In this document: piece by piece, positions 16,369 through 24,751 of the stretch
Layout: each line of letters starts with the position of its first letter
How positions within the stretch are numbered: the stretch's first letter is position 1
From: Candidatus Hydrogenedentota bacterium
Lineage (GTDB): Bacteria; Hydrogenedentota; Hydrogenedentia; Hydrogenedentales; JAEUWI01
Length of the DNA stretch: 39,705 bases
Reading direction: 5' to 3'
NCBI GenBank assembly: GCA_016791475.1
Contig: JAEUWI010000065.1
Span: 1-39,705 of the forward strand
Made by a program: the position numbers and the translations under genes
Notes under the pieces: model-generated
Told to the model about the DNA's origin: nothing
The model's database searches: none
The model's input: the letters and a program-made list of their open reading frames with translations, nothing else

Positions 16369-16435
16369 TCCGTGCCCATCCGTGAGATCCGTGGTCAGAA
16401 TTTTTTCTACCACGGATCACACGGATGGGCACGGA
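16369..16435. repeat. 27-bp inverted repeat made of TCCGTG triplets; possible terminator
   Basis: Arms 16369-16395 and 16409-16435 are reverse complements with one mismatch around a 13-nt loop containing six T. Each arm holds three TCCGTG units 10 and 9 bp apart (16369, 16379, 16388), the same layout as the 10-bp repeat family at 28086, 34201 and 39275. It lies about 30 bp after the lipocalin stop and may end that transcript. Confidence 0.8.
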
Positions 16436-16465
16436 TGCAATGCACGTTCGCGCGTGTCGTTGCGA

Positions 16466-16990
16466 TTACTCCGCCACGTCTTGCTCCACAAAAATAAGGT
16501 CGTCCACATTAAAACCGCTCTCCTCTGCCTGGAGCAGCAAGGCATCAATCGTCTCTTGATCGAGTTGGGGCGTGCGCGAAAGGATCCAGAGGAAGTCGTA
16601 GCTCGGCCCGCAGACCATCGCATACTGGTAGTTTTCCTTATCCAGCGCGATGATGTTATAGCCGCCAAAGAAGGGGCCGAAGAAGGATACCTTCAGGCTG
16701 CCCACCGTCGGGTCGCCCTGAAACAGGGCCTTGCCCACGATGGTGTCTTCGCTGCCGTCTTCCTTCACACCGAAATTCTCCACCCGCACGCTGCCGTCGT
16801 CCTGCAGGGTGTAGGTCGCCGTCACCTGGCTCAGGCCCCGCTCGAAGGAATGGTCGAGACGGTAGATTTCATACCACTTGCCCATGTAGCGATCTACTTC
16901 GAAGCCATTGACGGGCTCCAGGTCGCCCGGCAGTCCAAGACAGCCCGCAAAAGAGATGGTGCTGAGAACCGCAAGCAGGAAATTTCGCAT
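16466..16990 (-). CDS. blc: bacterial lipocalin (Blc-like outer-membrane lipoprotein)
   Basis: A 174-residue lipoprotein: signal peptide ending in the lipobox FAGC (Cys17), then a lipocalin barrel with the family motifs YMGKWYEIYRLDHSFERGL near 36-54, TLQDDGSVRVEN, and YDFLWILSRTP near 130-140, which match the Blc group closely. Blc proteins bind fatty acids or lysophospholipids and are made under envelope stress or starvation. The ATG at 16990 is preceded by AAGGCGG; an upstream in-frame ATG at 17056 would bury the signal peptide. A near-consensus promoter lies about 75 bp upstream, overlapping one for the divergent SDR-type gene. Confidence 0.93.
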   Translation of the reverse strand: MRNFLLAVLSTISFAGCLGLPGDLEPVNGFEVDRYMGKWYEIYRLDHSFERGLSQVTATYTLQDDGSVRVENFGVKEDGSEDTIVGKALFQGDPTVGSLKVSFFGPFFGGYNIIALDKENYQYAMVCGPSYDFLWILSRTPQLDQETIDALLLQAEESGFNVDDLIFVEQDVAE

Positions 16991-17057
16991 CGTGTACCGC
17001 CTTATCATTTTTCGCGTATTTCGAAACGCGATGGTTGCTAAAAGTTTCAAATTCACG

Positions 17058-17086
17058 TAGACTAAGTATAACCATCTGTCTATACT
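17058..17086 (+). promoter_or_regulatory. possible promoter of the NAD-binding protein gene, overlapping the lipocalin promoter
   Basis: TAGACT (17058-17063) and TATACT (17081-17086) are 17 bp apart on the plus strand, 41 bp before the GTG start at 17127. The -35 matches four of six consensus bases. It occupies the same DNA as the minus-strand promoter, so both could not be used at once. Confidence 0.45.
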
Positions 17087-17093
17087 TTGTCAA
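17065..17093 (-). promoter_or_regulatory. near-consensus sigma70 promoter of the lipocalin gene
   Basis: On the minus strand, TTGACA (17093-17088) and TATACT (17070-17065) are exactly 17 bp apart: a perfect -35 and a five-of-six -10. It is the best promoter visible in the window and suggests strong housekeeping transcription unless repressed. Confidence 0.78.
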
Positions 17094-17126
17094 AATTTAA
17101 ATCTCGCAATCTTAGACAGGATCGCT

Positions 17127-18605
17127 GTGTCTGAATCGACTTGTTCAACTTTAGTACCCACCGTGCTGCTTACCGGCGCATCCGGCTATATTGGCGGACG
17201 CCTCGCTCGCCGTTTCATGGCCGCCGGTGTGCCCCTGCGCTGCATGGGACGCCATGCCGACACGCTGGCGAAGCGCCTCGGTCCCGGCGCGGACGTGGTG
17301 CAAGCCGATGTGGCCCGGCGTGAAGGGCTCGACGGGGCCCTCGCCGGTATCAAGACCGCCTATTACCTGATCCACGCCCTGGATGAACGGGGCGACTTCG
17401 AGTCGGTGGAGCTCGCGGGCGCCCGCAACTTTGCCGAGGCGGCCCGCGCGGCGGGTGTGGAGCGGATCATCTACCTCGGCGGCCTGGGCGCGGGGGGCGA
17501 CACGACCTCCGCCCACATGCGAAGCCGAGAAGCCGTGGGAGAAGCCCTGCGGGCCTCCGGCATCCCAACCATCGAATTCCGCGCATCCGTGGTCATCGGC
17601 GGCGGCAGTCTTTCCTTCGAGATGATCCGCGCCCTCGTTCGCCGTCTGCCCATCATGGTCGCGCCCACCTGGGTGCGGATGGAGGCCCAGCCCATCGCCA
17701 TCGACGACGTGCTGGCCTATCTGGACGAAGCCCGCACCCTCCCCGTGGACGGTCACCGCATTTATGAAATCGGCGGCGCGGACGTCCTGTCCTATCAGGA
17801 TCTGATGCTGGCCTATGCGAAGTCCCAGAGGCTGACGCGACGCATCATCAATGTGCCCTTCCTGACACCGTGGCTCTCCAGCCTCTGGCTCGCGCTGGTA
17901 ACGCCTCTTCTCGCACGAGTTGGCCGGAAACTCATCGAAAGCATTTGTGTGGCGAGTGTGGTTCGCGATGACCGTGCGCTGGCCGACTTCTCCGTTCGGC
18001 CCATGGGGATTGACGAGGCCATCGCACGGGCGGACCGGGAAGAGAAAGAAGCCCGGCTCGCGACCCGTTGGACCGATGCGGCGTCCGCGTCCGGACCAAC
18101 CGCCCAACATGAGGGCAAGCGTTTCGGCGCGCGAATCATCGATGAACGCATCGAGCGCACGTCGTCCCCACCCGCGCACGCCTTCCTCCCTGTCCAGCGC
18201 ATCGGCGGCGAGACCGGCTGGTATTACGGCACGCCGCTGTGGCAACTCCGCGGCCTCATTGACAAGGTCCTCGGCGGCGTGGGGCTAGGCCGGGGCCGAC
18301 GTCATCCTGAGGAGCTCCTTGTGGGCGACACGGTGGACTGGTGGCGCGTGGAGGCCATCGAGCCCGGCGCACTGCTTATCCTTCGGGCCGAGATGCGCCT
18401 CCCCGGCCGTGCCTGGCTCCGCTTCGATGTGTACCCCGCCGAAGACGGCAACGGCTCGGTGATCCGCCAGACGGCCATCTTCGACCCCGACGGCATACCG
18501 GGGCTCCTCTACTGGTATGCCCTCTACCCCATCCACGAATTCATCTTCGCGGGCATGTGCCGGAATATCGCGCGGGCGGCGAATCGCATCGGACCAGCGG
18601 AATAA
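17127..18605 (+). CDS. SDR-type NAD(P)-binding protein with DUF2867-like C-terminus
   Basis: A 492-residue protein. The N-terminal Rossmann domain (about 10-270) has the nucleotide-binding motif TGASGYIGG (16-24) and resembles YbjT/NmrA-like atypical SDR proteins (YYLIHAL, ERIIYLGGLG, the tail QPIAIDDVLAYL). The C-terminal part (about 330-490; RIGGETGWYYGTPLWQLRGLIDKVLGG is split by the family border, then WWRVEAIEPG) matches the DUF2867 pattern usually fused to this domain. A catalytic YxxxK is not obvious, so it may be a reductase/epimerase-like or regulatory enzyme. The GTG start has AGG six bases upstream. It is divergent from the lipocalin gene; a link to lipid or envelope metabolism is possible but unproven. 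Confidence 0.88.
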   Translation: MSESTCSTLVPTVLLTGASGYIGGRLARRFMAAGVPLRCMGRHADTLAKRLGPGADVVQADVARREGLDGALAGIKTAYYLIHALDERGDFESVELAGARNFAEAARAAGVERIIYLGGLGAGGDTTSAHMRSREAVGEALRASGIPTIEFRASVVIGGGSLSFEMIRALVRRLPIMVAPTWVRMEAQPIAIDDVLAYLDEARTLPVDGHRIYEIGGADVLSYQDLMLAYAKSQRLTRRIINVPFLTPWLSSLWLALVTPLLARVGRKLIESICVASVVRDDRALADFSVRPMGIDEAIARADREEKEARLATRWTDAASASGPTAQHEGKRFGARIIDERIERTSSPPAHAFLPVQRIGGETGWYYGTPLWQLRGLIDKVLGGVGLGRGRRHPEELLVGDTVDWWRVEAIEPGALLILRAEMRLPGRAWLRFDVYPAEDGNGSVIRQTAIFDPDGIPGLLYWYALYPIHEFIFAGMCRNIARAANRIGPAE

Positions 18606-18765
18606 AGGGTCCCGGACCGAATGCTGGAATCGGCGGTACGCGAAAATTGCGTGGCGAACTCTTTGGGGCGCATCATATTCCTGTAGTTTTCTCGTTGCAC
18701 TCCTGATCGCGGCCCTGCTGCGCGCCGCGAGAGGGGTCCGGGAATCATAACGGGGAGATCCTGCC

Positions 18766-21700
18766 TTGAATGCTCCGGGGAATGCCGCGATTCGGTCCAC
18801 GAATCGCACCACCACCGCGCCACGCCTTTGCCGACCCACTGCATTGGTCCTGCTGATTTCTTTGCTGCTGCCCCAGGCGGCCTTTTGCTTTTCGCCTCCC
18901 GTCGACACCCGCGGTCCACTTACCGCGCGCATCGAAGGCCCGGACGCGATCAGTGAAACGGGTGTATCGGTTCCCGTGAAGCTGATCCTTTCCAATTCGG
19001 GCACCGAGCCGGTCCAGGGCACGGCCCGTTGCACCGTCATCGACGACTGGACCGTCACGCCCGACATCGCCCAGCCCTTTAGCCTCCATGCAAACGAGGA
19101 GCTCACGCTGGACTTCTCCGTGGTTGCCGGTCCAGAGACCCTGGGCGCACTCTATCCCATCCACGCATTGATTGAGGCCCGTACCGGTGACACTGCGCTC
19201 CAGCTCCACCCCATACTGATCGTCAAGGCGGCCGTCGCGAACCCTCCCGTTCCTGCGCGCGCTATTCCGTGGGAAGCGCTGCGCATCGCCCCCGATTCAG
19301 AGAATGAACTCTGGTACGGGGCCCTGTCGCGCGTCATCGTTCACGTGACCGGAGAAGCACCCAGAATCATGCCCATGGGATGGCGGGGCACCGAACCCCT
19401 GTCCTTTGGAACGGCATTGCCCGAAGGAGAAATTCATCGGGGCGATCCGCGCGTGGCCACGACCATGCACCCGCCCTGGCGCGACGGACACACGGGAACC
19501 ATTTGCACGGAGACGCCCCTCGCCCTGCCGGACGGGGGGCCCATTCGGCTCCGTTTCGCCGTCGCGATTCGCGACCATGACGTGGCCAGGAACGAACCGG
19601 CGAGCGATGGCGTGACTTTCCGGGTTCGGGTGCTGCCTTTCCGCAGTCCCGACGATGCGGAGGGGGAACTTCTCTACGAACACCACACCGCCGCAAAGCA
19701 ATGGGAAGAATCCGAGGTCAATCTGGACGCCTATGCGGGCCAGGAAGTACGCCTCCAGTTTGAGGTTCATCCTGGACCGAAGAATGACCCGACCTGTGAC
19801 CAGGCCTACTGGGCGGAACCCCGGCTGATCGTGGGCACACCCAAAGCCGACGACGACGCCCTCGCGCCGTCGCGAGAACTCGGCGTCATCGAACGCAACG
19901 GCGCTCACTACGCGGTCAGCGTGCGACCCGGCGCCCGGGGACTGCTGGACGCGAAAGTCACGTTCACCTCGAAGGACAATGAGCTTTCCTTCACCGGGTT
20001 CCGCGCCCAGGCACTGGGGACTCCCCTCGCCAAACCTCATGTACGCTGTCCTCTGTCCGCACTGCGGGAGGAGCCTGGCGCGGGCTACAAGGTTCGCCAC
20101 ACCTTCCAAAGCGCTCTGGGACCCTTTGACCTGCTCGGCGAGCTGCGGGTCGAAGACGGCGCCCTGAAGGCTCAGTTCCAACTCGAAAACACCCCGGCGC
20201 CCCGCCCCTGGGAAGTCGTCGCCCTGGAAGACGTGGCCGCGGGCCCGTGGAGCACCGCGATCTCAAGGGTCTATGCCGGCCAGGGCAACGTACTCGTCGA
20301 ACCGGAAGCCTTCACGCTGGAATTCGATGGACACCGCCTGGCCACTTCCTTCGTCGGCTTTGACTTTGCCAATGGCATGGCGATCGTGCAGGCCAGCGAC
20401 GCGCCGCCCTCTCGACTCGAATACGCTCCTGAAACCAGGACCGCATCCCTCCATGTTCAGGATGCCCAGACGGTGTGTTACATCCCGGCGGGAAGTGCCT
20501 GGGAGGCCGCTCTTGCCTGGCGTGAGATCGACCCGCGCAAGGCGGCCGGGGGTGTCGCCAACGCCGCGGGCCGCTTTGCCTTCGATCTCTGGGGAGGCGG
20601 CTACGCCGAACAGCGGGGTAACCTCCAACGCGCCTTTGACTACGGCCTCACCGACGCCATGGTGGTGTGGCACAACTGGCAGCGCTGGGGCTACGACTAC
20701 CGCCTTCCCGACATCTGGCCGCCGAATCCCGAAATGGGCACGGAGGCCGAGTTCAAGGCCCTGGCCGATCTATGCCGGCAGCGGGACGTGATCTTCGCGC
20801 CCCACGACAACTACATCGACTTCTACCCCGATGCGGACCACTTTTCCTATGACCACATCGCCTTCTGGCAGGGCGGCGCCCCTATCGCGGGCTGGCTCAA
20901 CGAGGGACGGGGTTCTCAGGCCTACCGCTGGCGGCCCGACCGCGTTCGACCTTTCCTGGAAGCCAACCTGACCCAAATTCGCGACGGCATCGGACCCACG
21001 GGCTTCTTCATCGACGTGTGGTCCTCCATGGGCCCCCATGCCTACTGGACTCGCGATGGCGATTACTACACCGCAACCGAAACGCGCCAGATCTGGGGCG
21101 ACGCCTTCGCGTGGATCCGCGAATACCTCGGCAACAACGCGCCCCAGATTTCCGAGAGCGGCCACGACCAGCTTATCGGCTGGCTCGACGCGGCCCAGAC
21201 CAATCACCTGCGCGTGGACACCGAGGCCAAAGACTGGACCACCTGGCGCATCGCCTGCGACGACGCCGAGCGCGTTCCCTGGATGGATGCCGTACACCAC
21301 GACCGCTTCGCACTCCACGGCGCGGGTTACGGAAACCGGTATGCCGGCGGTCTCGATCCCGAACTGCACGGAATCTACAGCGACGACTACATCGTCACCG
21401 AGGTCATGACCGGTCACCCCGCCATGGTCGACAACGCCTTCGGGTGGGACGTGGTGCGGAAGTACTGGCTGCTTCAGGGCCTGATGCGGGATCTCGCCCT
21501 GCGCCGCATAGAGTCGGTGGACTTCGTGGAGGGCGACATCCACCGCCAGCACATCCGCTGGGACAACGGCGCCGACGTCTGGGTCAATCGCGGCGAGACC
21601 GACTGGGTTGTCGAGAATCACCAGTTGCCCCCCTTTGGTTTTCTGGCGCGGAGTCCCGAAGGGGAAGCCGCCATCGAACGGATCGACGGCATCATCACCG

Positions 21701-22479
21701 ATTGGGCCCGCGATAAGGACACGCTTTACGTAAACGCGCGGCCCGACGTGTCCGATCGGCTGACCATCGCCGTGAAGGCCGATGCCGCCCCGCTCAATGG
21801 AGAGGCCTTTGCGCTCACCCTTCACTGGAGCGCCGGGGAAGCGACGCCCGCGCCCATGCGCATCTTCGTGCACTTTCGCGACAAGAACGGCGCGATCCAG
21901 TTCCAGGGCGACCACGACAGCCCAACGGCCACCACGGAATGGAAGGGCGCTTTTGACACGTTCTGCACGGTGCGCCTTCCCGAGGGGGGCCGTCCCGGTG
22001 ACACCTTCGACGTGCGCGCCGGTCTCTACAGCGCGCAAAACGGCACCCAGGCCCGAATCACGGGCACTCGGGACAGTGATCGCAGTGTCCAACTGGGCGC
22101 GCTGGCGCTCATCGGCGCTGGCACGACAGTAACGGGTATCACCTGGACACCCGCCGCGCCCGACGAATCCGAAGCGCCCCGACTTGCCCGACTCAACCCC
22201 ACCGGCAAGCCCATTCGCTTTGGCGCCGTCACCACCACCGGGGCCTGCAAGATCGCGCGCGACACCAACGGGATCACAGTGCGCCCACTGCCGGGAAGTC
22301 CCGCCTTCACGTTGCGCATCGACTGGCCAAAGCTCCCCTGGACGCTACCACTACCCGCACAGGTGGAAGCCATGGGTCAGGAAGGTCAACGGCTGAGCCT
22401 GGAGGCGGTCCAACACGAGGGCGACACGCTGGTTTTGACCTGCGACCCCGAGGCGATTGAATATCGACTGGTGCCATAG
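18766..22479 (+). CDS. large secreted glycoside-hydrolase-like protein
   Basis: 1237 residues starting at a TTG with GGGGAG eight bases upstream; the next ATG would remove the signal peptide (about 20-45, LVLLISLLLPQAAFC). An Ig/NEW3-like domain (about 50-150) is followed by a beta-sandwich carbohydrate-binding-like region (about 160-310). The centre (about 590-900) looks like a TIM-barrel hydrolase: MVVWHNWQRWGYDYR near 630, IFAPHDNYIDFYPDAD near 680, GFFIDVWSSMGP near 747 and ISESGHDQLIGW near 795, with many Asp/Glu at strand ends. The C-terminal third is further beta-rich sequence. It resembles GH101- or DUF5696-type proteins in layout, but I cannot assign a family or name the catalytic pair. 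It stands alone as a transcription unit, convergent with the next gene. Confidence 0.85.
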   Translation: MNAPGNAAIRSTNRTTTAPRLCRPTALVLLISLLLPQAAFCFSPPVDTRGPLTARIEGPDAISETGVSVPVKLILSNSGTEPVQGTARCTVIDDWTVTPDIAQPFSLHANEELTLDFSVVAGPETLGALYPIHALIEARTGDTALQLHPILIVKAAVANPPVPARAIPWEALRIAPDSENELWYGALSRVIVHVTGEAPRIMPMGWRGTEPLSFGTALPEGEIHRGDPRVATTMHPPWRDGHTGTICTETPLALPDGGPIRLRFAVAIRDHDVARNEPASDGVTFRVRVLPFRSPDDAEGELLYEHHTAAKQWEESEVNLDAYAGQEVRLQFEVHPGPKNDPTCDQAYWAEPRLIVGTPKADDDALAPSRELGVIERNGAHYAVSVRPGARGLLDAKVTFTSKDNELSFTGFRAQALGTPLAKPHVRCPLSALREEPGAGYKVRHTFQSALGPFDLLGELRVEDGALKAQFQLENTPAPRPWEVVALEDVAAGPWSTAISRVYAGQGNVLVEPEAFTLEFDGHRLATSFVGFDFANGMAIVQASDAPPSRLEYAPETRTASLHVQDAQTVCYIPAGSAWEAALAWREIDPRKAAGGVANAAGRFAFDLWGGGYAEQRGNLQRAFDYGLTDAMVVWHNWQRWGYDYRLPDIWPPNPEMGTEAEFKALADLCRQRDVIFAPHDNYIDFYPDADHFSYDHIAFWQGGAPIAGWLNEGRGSQAYRWRPDRVRPFLEANLTQIRDGIGPTGFFIDVWSSMGPHAYWTRDGDYYTATETRQIWGDAFAWIREYLGNNAPQISESGHDQLIGWLDAAQTNHLRVDTEAKDWTTWRIACDDAERVPWMDAVHHDRFALHGAGYGNRYAGGLDPELHGIYSDDYIVTEVMTGHPAMVDNAFGWDVVRKYWLLQGLMRDLALRRIESVDFVEGDIHRQHIRWDNGADVWVNRGETDWVVENHQLPPFGFLARSPEGEAAIERIDGIITDWARDKDTLYVNARPDVSDRLTIAVKADAAPLNGEAFALTLHWSAGEATPAPMRIFVHFRDKNGAIQFQGDHDSPTATTEWKGAFDTFCTVRLPEGGRPGDTFDVRAGLYSAQNGTQARITGTRDSDRSVQLGALALIGAGTTVTGITWTPAAPDESEAPRLARLNPTGKPIRFGAVTTTGACKIARDTNGITVRPLPGSPAFTLRIDWPKLPWTLPLPAQVEAMGQEGQRLSLEAVQHEGDTLVLTCDPEAIEYRLVP

Positions 22480-22508
22480 ATGTTGTGGAGATGGGCGTCA
22501 AACAGTGC

Positions 22509-23318
22509 CTACCCCTTCGCCGCCATCTCTGTCTCCACATTCCGGTAGTCCTGCCAGATGCGGCCGTATTTCTGCGTTGGAATCGGCCCGCGGGGATTAT
22601 GGTTGTAGATGTCCGTTCCCCGGCAGTGGTAGGTCTTGAAGTTGGGATTCACCGCGAGGTCGCACTTCACGTTGGTCTTGGAGTAGCGAATCGTGAAGCC
22701 GATGCGGGAGCGGTCCGAGTTGTTGCCGAGGGAGCCGTGAATGATTTTGTCGTCGTGGATGGAGATCTCGCCGGGCTTCAGGTCCAGGTAGACCATGGAG
22801 CTTTCTTTGTACTCCGCCGTCTCACAGCGCAGAGTGAGCTCGGAGTTCTTGTCGGCATCCTGGGTGTGCTGGATGATGCCGCCGAGATGGGATTTGGGAA
22901 TGACGCGCATGGCGCCGTTTTCGACGTCGCTGCCGTTGAAGGACAGCCACACCGTGCAAGATTCCGGGGGCGTGAGGGGCCAGTAGTAGGAGTCCTGATG
23001 CCAGTCCACGGTGCGGGGGCTATGGGGATCCTTGATGAAGAAGCTGCTGGCCCACATGTAGTAGTCCGGCCCGATGAGGTCTTCCACGTAGTTCAAGATC
23101 TGCTCGTTCATGCAGATATCAAAGAGGAAGGTGCTGTTCTGGTGCCACTCGCGAATTTCGAGGGGCTTCTCGTCGCCCTCAAGCAGCGCCAGGATTTCCT
23201 TGATACCCGTATTCAGATCGGCCACACCTGCGGCGTCATAAATTGGCGGCAGGTCCTTGATGTAGCCGTTTTCGTGGTAGAAGGCGATCTGTTCCGGTGT
23301 AAGGCGACTCAAGCTCAT
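22509..23318 (-). CDS. phytanoyl-CoA dioxygenase (PhyH) family protein
   Basis: A 269-residue Fe(II)/2-oxoglutarate-dependent oxygenase. The facial triad is visible: H-x-D in VDWHQDSYYWPLTPP (near 125) and the distal His in KIIHGSLGNNSDRSRIGF (near 210), followed by the Arg expected to bind 2-oxoglutarate. Family members hydroxylate varied small molecules or lipids; the substrate is not predictable. AGGAG stands nine bases before the ATG at 23318; an in-frame ATG at 23387 overlaps the promoter and is rejected. No signal peptide, so cytoplasmic. It has its own promoter although it follows the DUF1501 gene on the same strand. Confidence 0.92.
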   Translation of the reverse strand: MSLSRLTPEQIAFYHENGYIKDLPPIYDAAGVADLNTGIKEILALLEGDEKPLEIREWHQNSTFLFDICMNEQILNYVEDLIGPDYYMWASSFFIKDPHSPRTVDWHQDSYYWPLTPPESCTVWLSFNGSDVENGAMRVIPKSHLGGIIQHTQDADKNSELTLRCETAEYKESSMVYLDLKPGEISIHDDKIIHGSLGNNSDRSRIGFTIRYSKTNVKCDLAVNPNFKTYHCRGTDIYNHNPRGPIPTQKYGRIWQDYRNVETEMAAKG

Positions 23319-23358
23319 GGCGACTCTCTCCTGGGGTGGGGCCTGGGGCTGCTTCGCC

Positions 23359-23387
23359 AGCATAGCGGATCCCCGGAGGCCGGTCAA
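23359..23387 (-). promoter_or_regulatory. sigma70-type promoter of the PhyH-family gene
   Basis: On the minus strand, TTGACC (23387-23382) and TATGCT (23364-23359) are 17 bp apart, about 40 bp before the ATG at 23318. Confidence 0.65.
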
Positions 23388-23446
23388 TCCCGCTCAATCA
23401 CGAAAAGTCAGGCGCGGTATCGCGGGAAGAATTCCACGCGTCCCGT

Positions 23447-24730
23447 TCACGCCCCAAAGACGCCGTGACGCGTATGCACCAGGTCTGGAAACACCAGCGC
23501 CGGAACGGCGGTAGCGAGACGACGTTCCGCGATTTCATACAAGATGTCGCGGTATTCAATGGTCACGGCCAGATCTTGTCCCTCGAAGCGCTGCTCGACG
23601 GCAAGTCCGGGCCAGTCGGCGAGCACCCTTCCCCCCTGCACGGCGCCGCCCAGCACCATCATGATGCCCCCGTGCCCGTGATCGGTCCCTTTGCTTAGGT
23701 TTTCATCCACCATACGACCAAACTCCGACATGACTACAAGGGTAACCTGATGCTCCGAACCCGCGATGATGTCTGCGTGAAAAGCGGCGAGGGCCTCGGC
23801 CAGGCCGGCCATCAACGCCGCCATACCGCCGTCAATCGCGCCCTGCTCCTCATGGGTGTCCCAGCCCCCCAGATCGACCGCAATGGCCTCCACGCCCACC
23901 TCGCCGCGGATGAGGGCGGCGGAAGACCGAAGCGCCAGCCCGATTTCCGATTCGGGGTAGACCGCCCCGCCGCCCGGGGCATAGGCATCGATATTGAGGC
24001 GCTCCAGCAACGCTATGGTCTCGCTGGTTTTCGCGGCGGAGGTCCTCAGCGGCTCGGCCGTCCCGCCATACATGGTCATCATGGCGGCCAGGCGCGCATC
24101 CGCCGAGTTCTCATCGCCCGGCAGACGAAATGCGGCGGGATCGGGGACCGGCAGCGCCAGGGGGCTTCCCGCGAGGGTACGCTGCAGGGCCGGCGCCATG
24201 CCCACGGCACGCAATACGGGATCGGCTCCGGGGGGTGCCGTGTGCATCAGGTGTCGACCCAGCCAGCCCGTGGCCAACAGCGGGTCGCGGGCCTTGCCGA
24301 CCTCCATGAAGTGCATGGCGTCGAAGTGCGAGCGCGTGCCGTCGTTCATGCCGCAGGCGTGGACCAGCAGCAGATTCCCCGCACCGTAGGACTCCATGAG
24401 GGGACCCATGGCCGGTGCAAAGCCAAAGAAGCCATCCAGATCGAGCGCTCCCCCGGCGCCGGCGTCGGGCGGGGCAATGGCCAGATTGGGCCGCGCCGCG
24501 TAGTAACCCGCGTCCCCGAAGGGCGCGATCACGGAAAGTCCATCGCAACCGCCGCGGAGAAAGAGGGACACGATAATGTCGCGTCCGGCGACGTCATCCT
24601 GGGCATAGGCCACGCGGGGCAACCACGCCGATCCCGCCGCCATGGCCATTGCCGCGGCGCCCGCGCCCAGAAACTGCCGGCGGCTGAGCGCTCGATACTC
24701 GTCGCACCCTTTGCTGCATTTCAGCACCAT
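23447..24730 (-). CDS. Tat-exported DUF1501 protein, DUF1800-linked type
   Basis: 427 residues with a twin-arginine signal (SRRQFLGAGAAA from residue 16; cleavage likely after VAYA). Family motifs are clear: DIIVSLFLRGGCDGLSVIAPF near 50, VDLGGWDTHEEQG near 285, VMSEFGRMVDENLSKGTDHGHGG near 345. It starts 21 bp after the stop of the DUF1800 gene and forms the standard DUF1800-DUF1501 operon. The function of the pair is not established. Sequence and length differ from the other DUF1501 copy at 12240-13670, which pairs with a PSCyt protein. Confidence 0.93.
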   Translation of the reverse strand: MVLKCSKGCDEYRALSRRQFLGAGAAAMAMAAGSAWLPRVAYAQDDVAGRDIIVSLFLRGGCDGLSVIAPFGDAGYYAARPNLAIAPPDAGAGGALDLDGFFGFAPAMGPLMESYGAGNLLLVHACGMNDGTRSHFDAMHFMEVGKARDPLLATGWLGRHLMHTAPPGADPVLRAVGMAPALQRTLAGSPLALPVPDPAAFRLPGDENSADARLAAMMTMYGGTAEPLRTSAAKTSETIALLERLNIDAYAPGGGAVYPESEIGLALRSSAALIRGEVGVEAIAVDLGGWDTHEEQGAIDGGMAALMAGLAEALAAFHADIIAGSEHQVTLVVMSEFGRMVDENLSKGTDHGHGGIMMVLGGAVQGGRVLADWPGLAVEQRFEGQDLAVTIEYRDILYEIAERRLATAVPALVFPDLVHTRHGVFGA

Positions 24731-24751
24731 TTCAATTCTCCCGCATGCTGT

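Noticed and set aside
13895-17041. Plus-strand open frame of 1048 codons
   Set aside because: It runs antisense across three well-supported minus-strand genes, has Arg/His-rich composition without family motifs, and is explained by high GC content.
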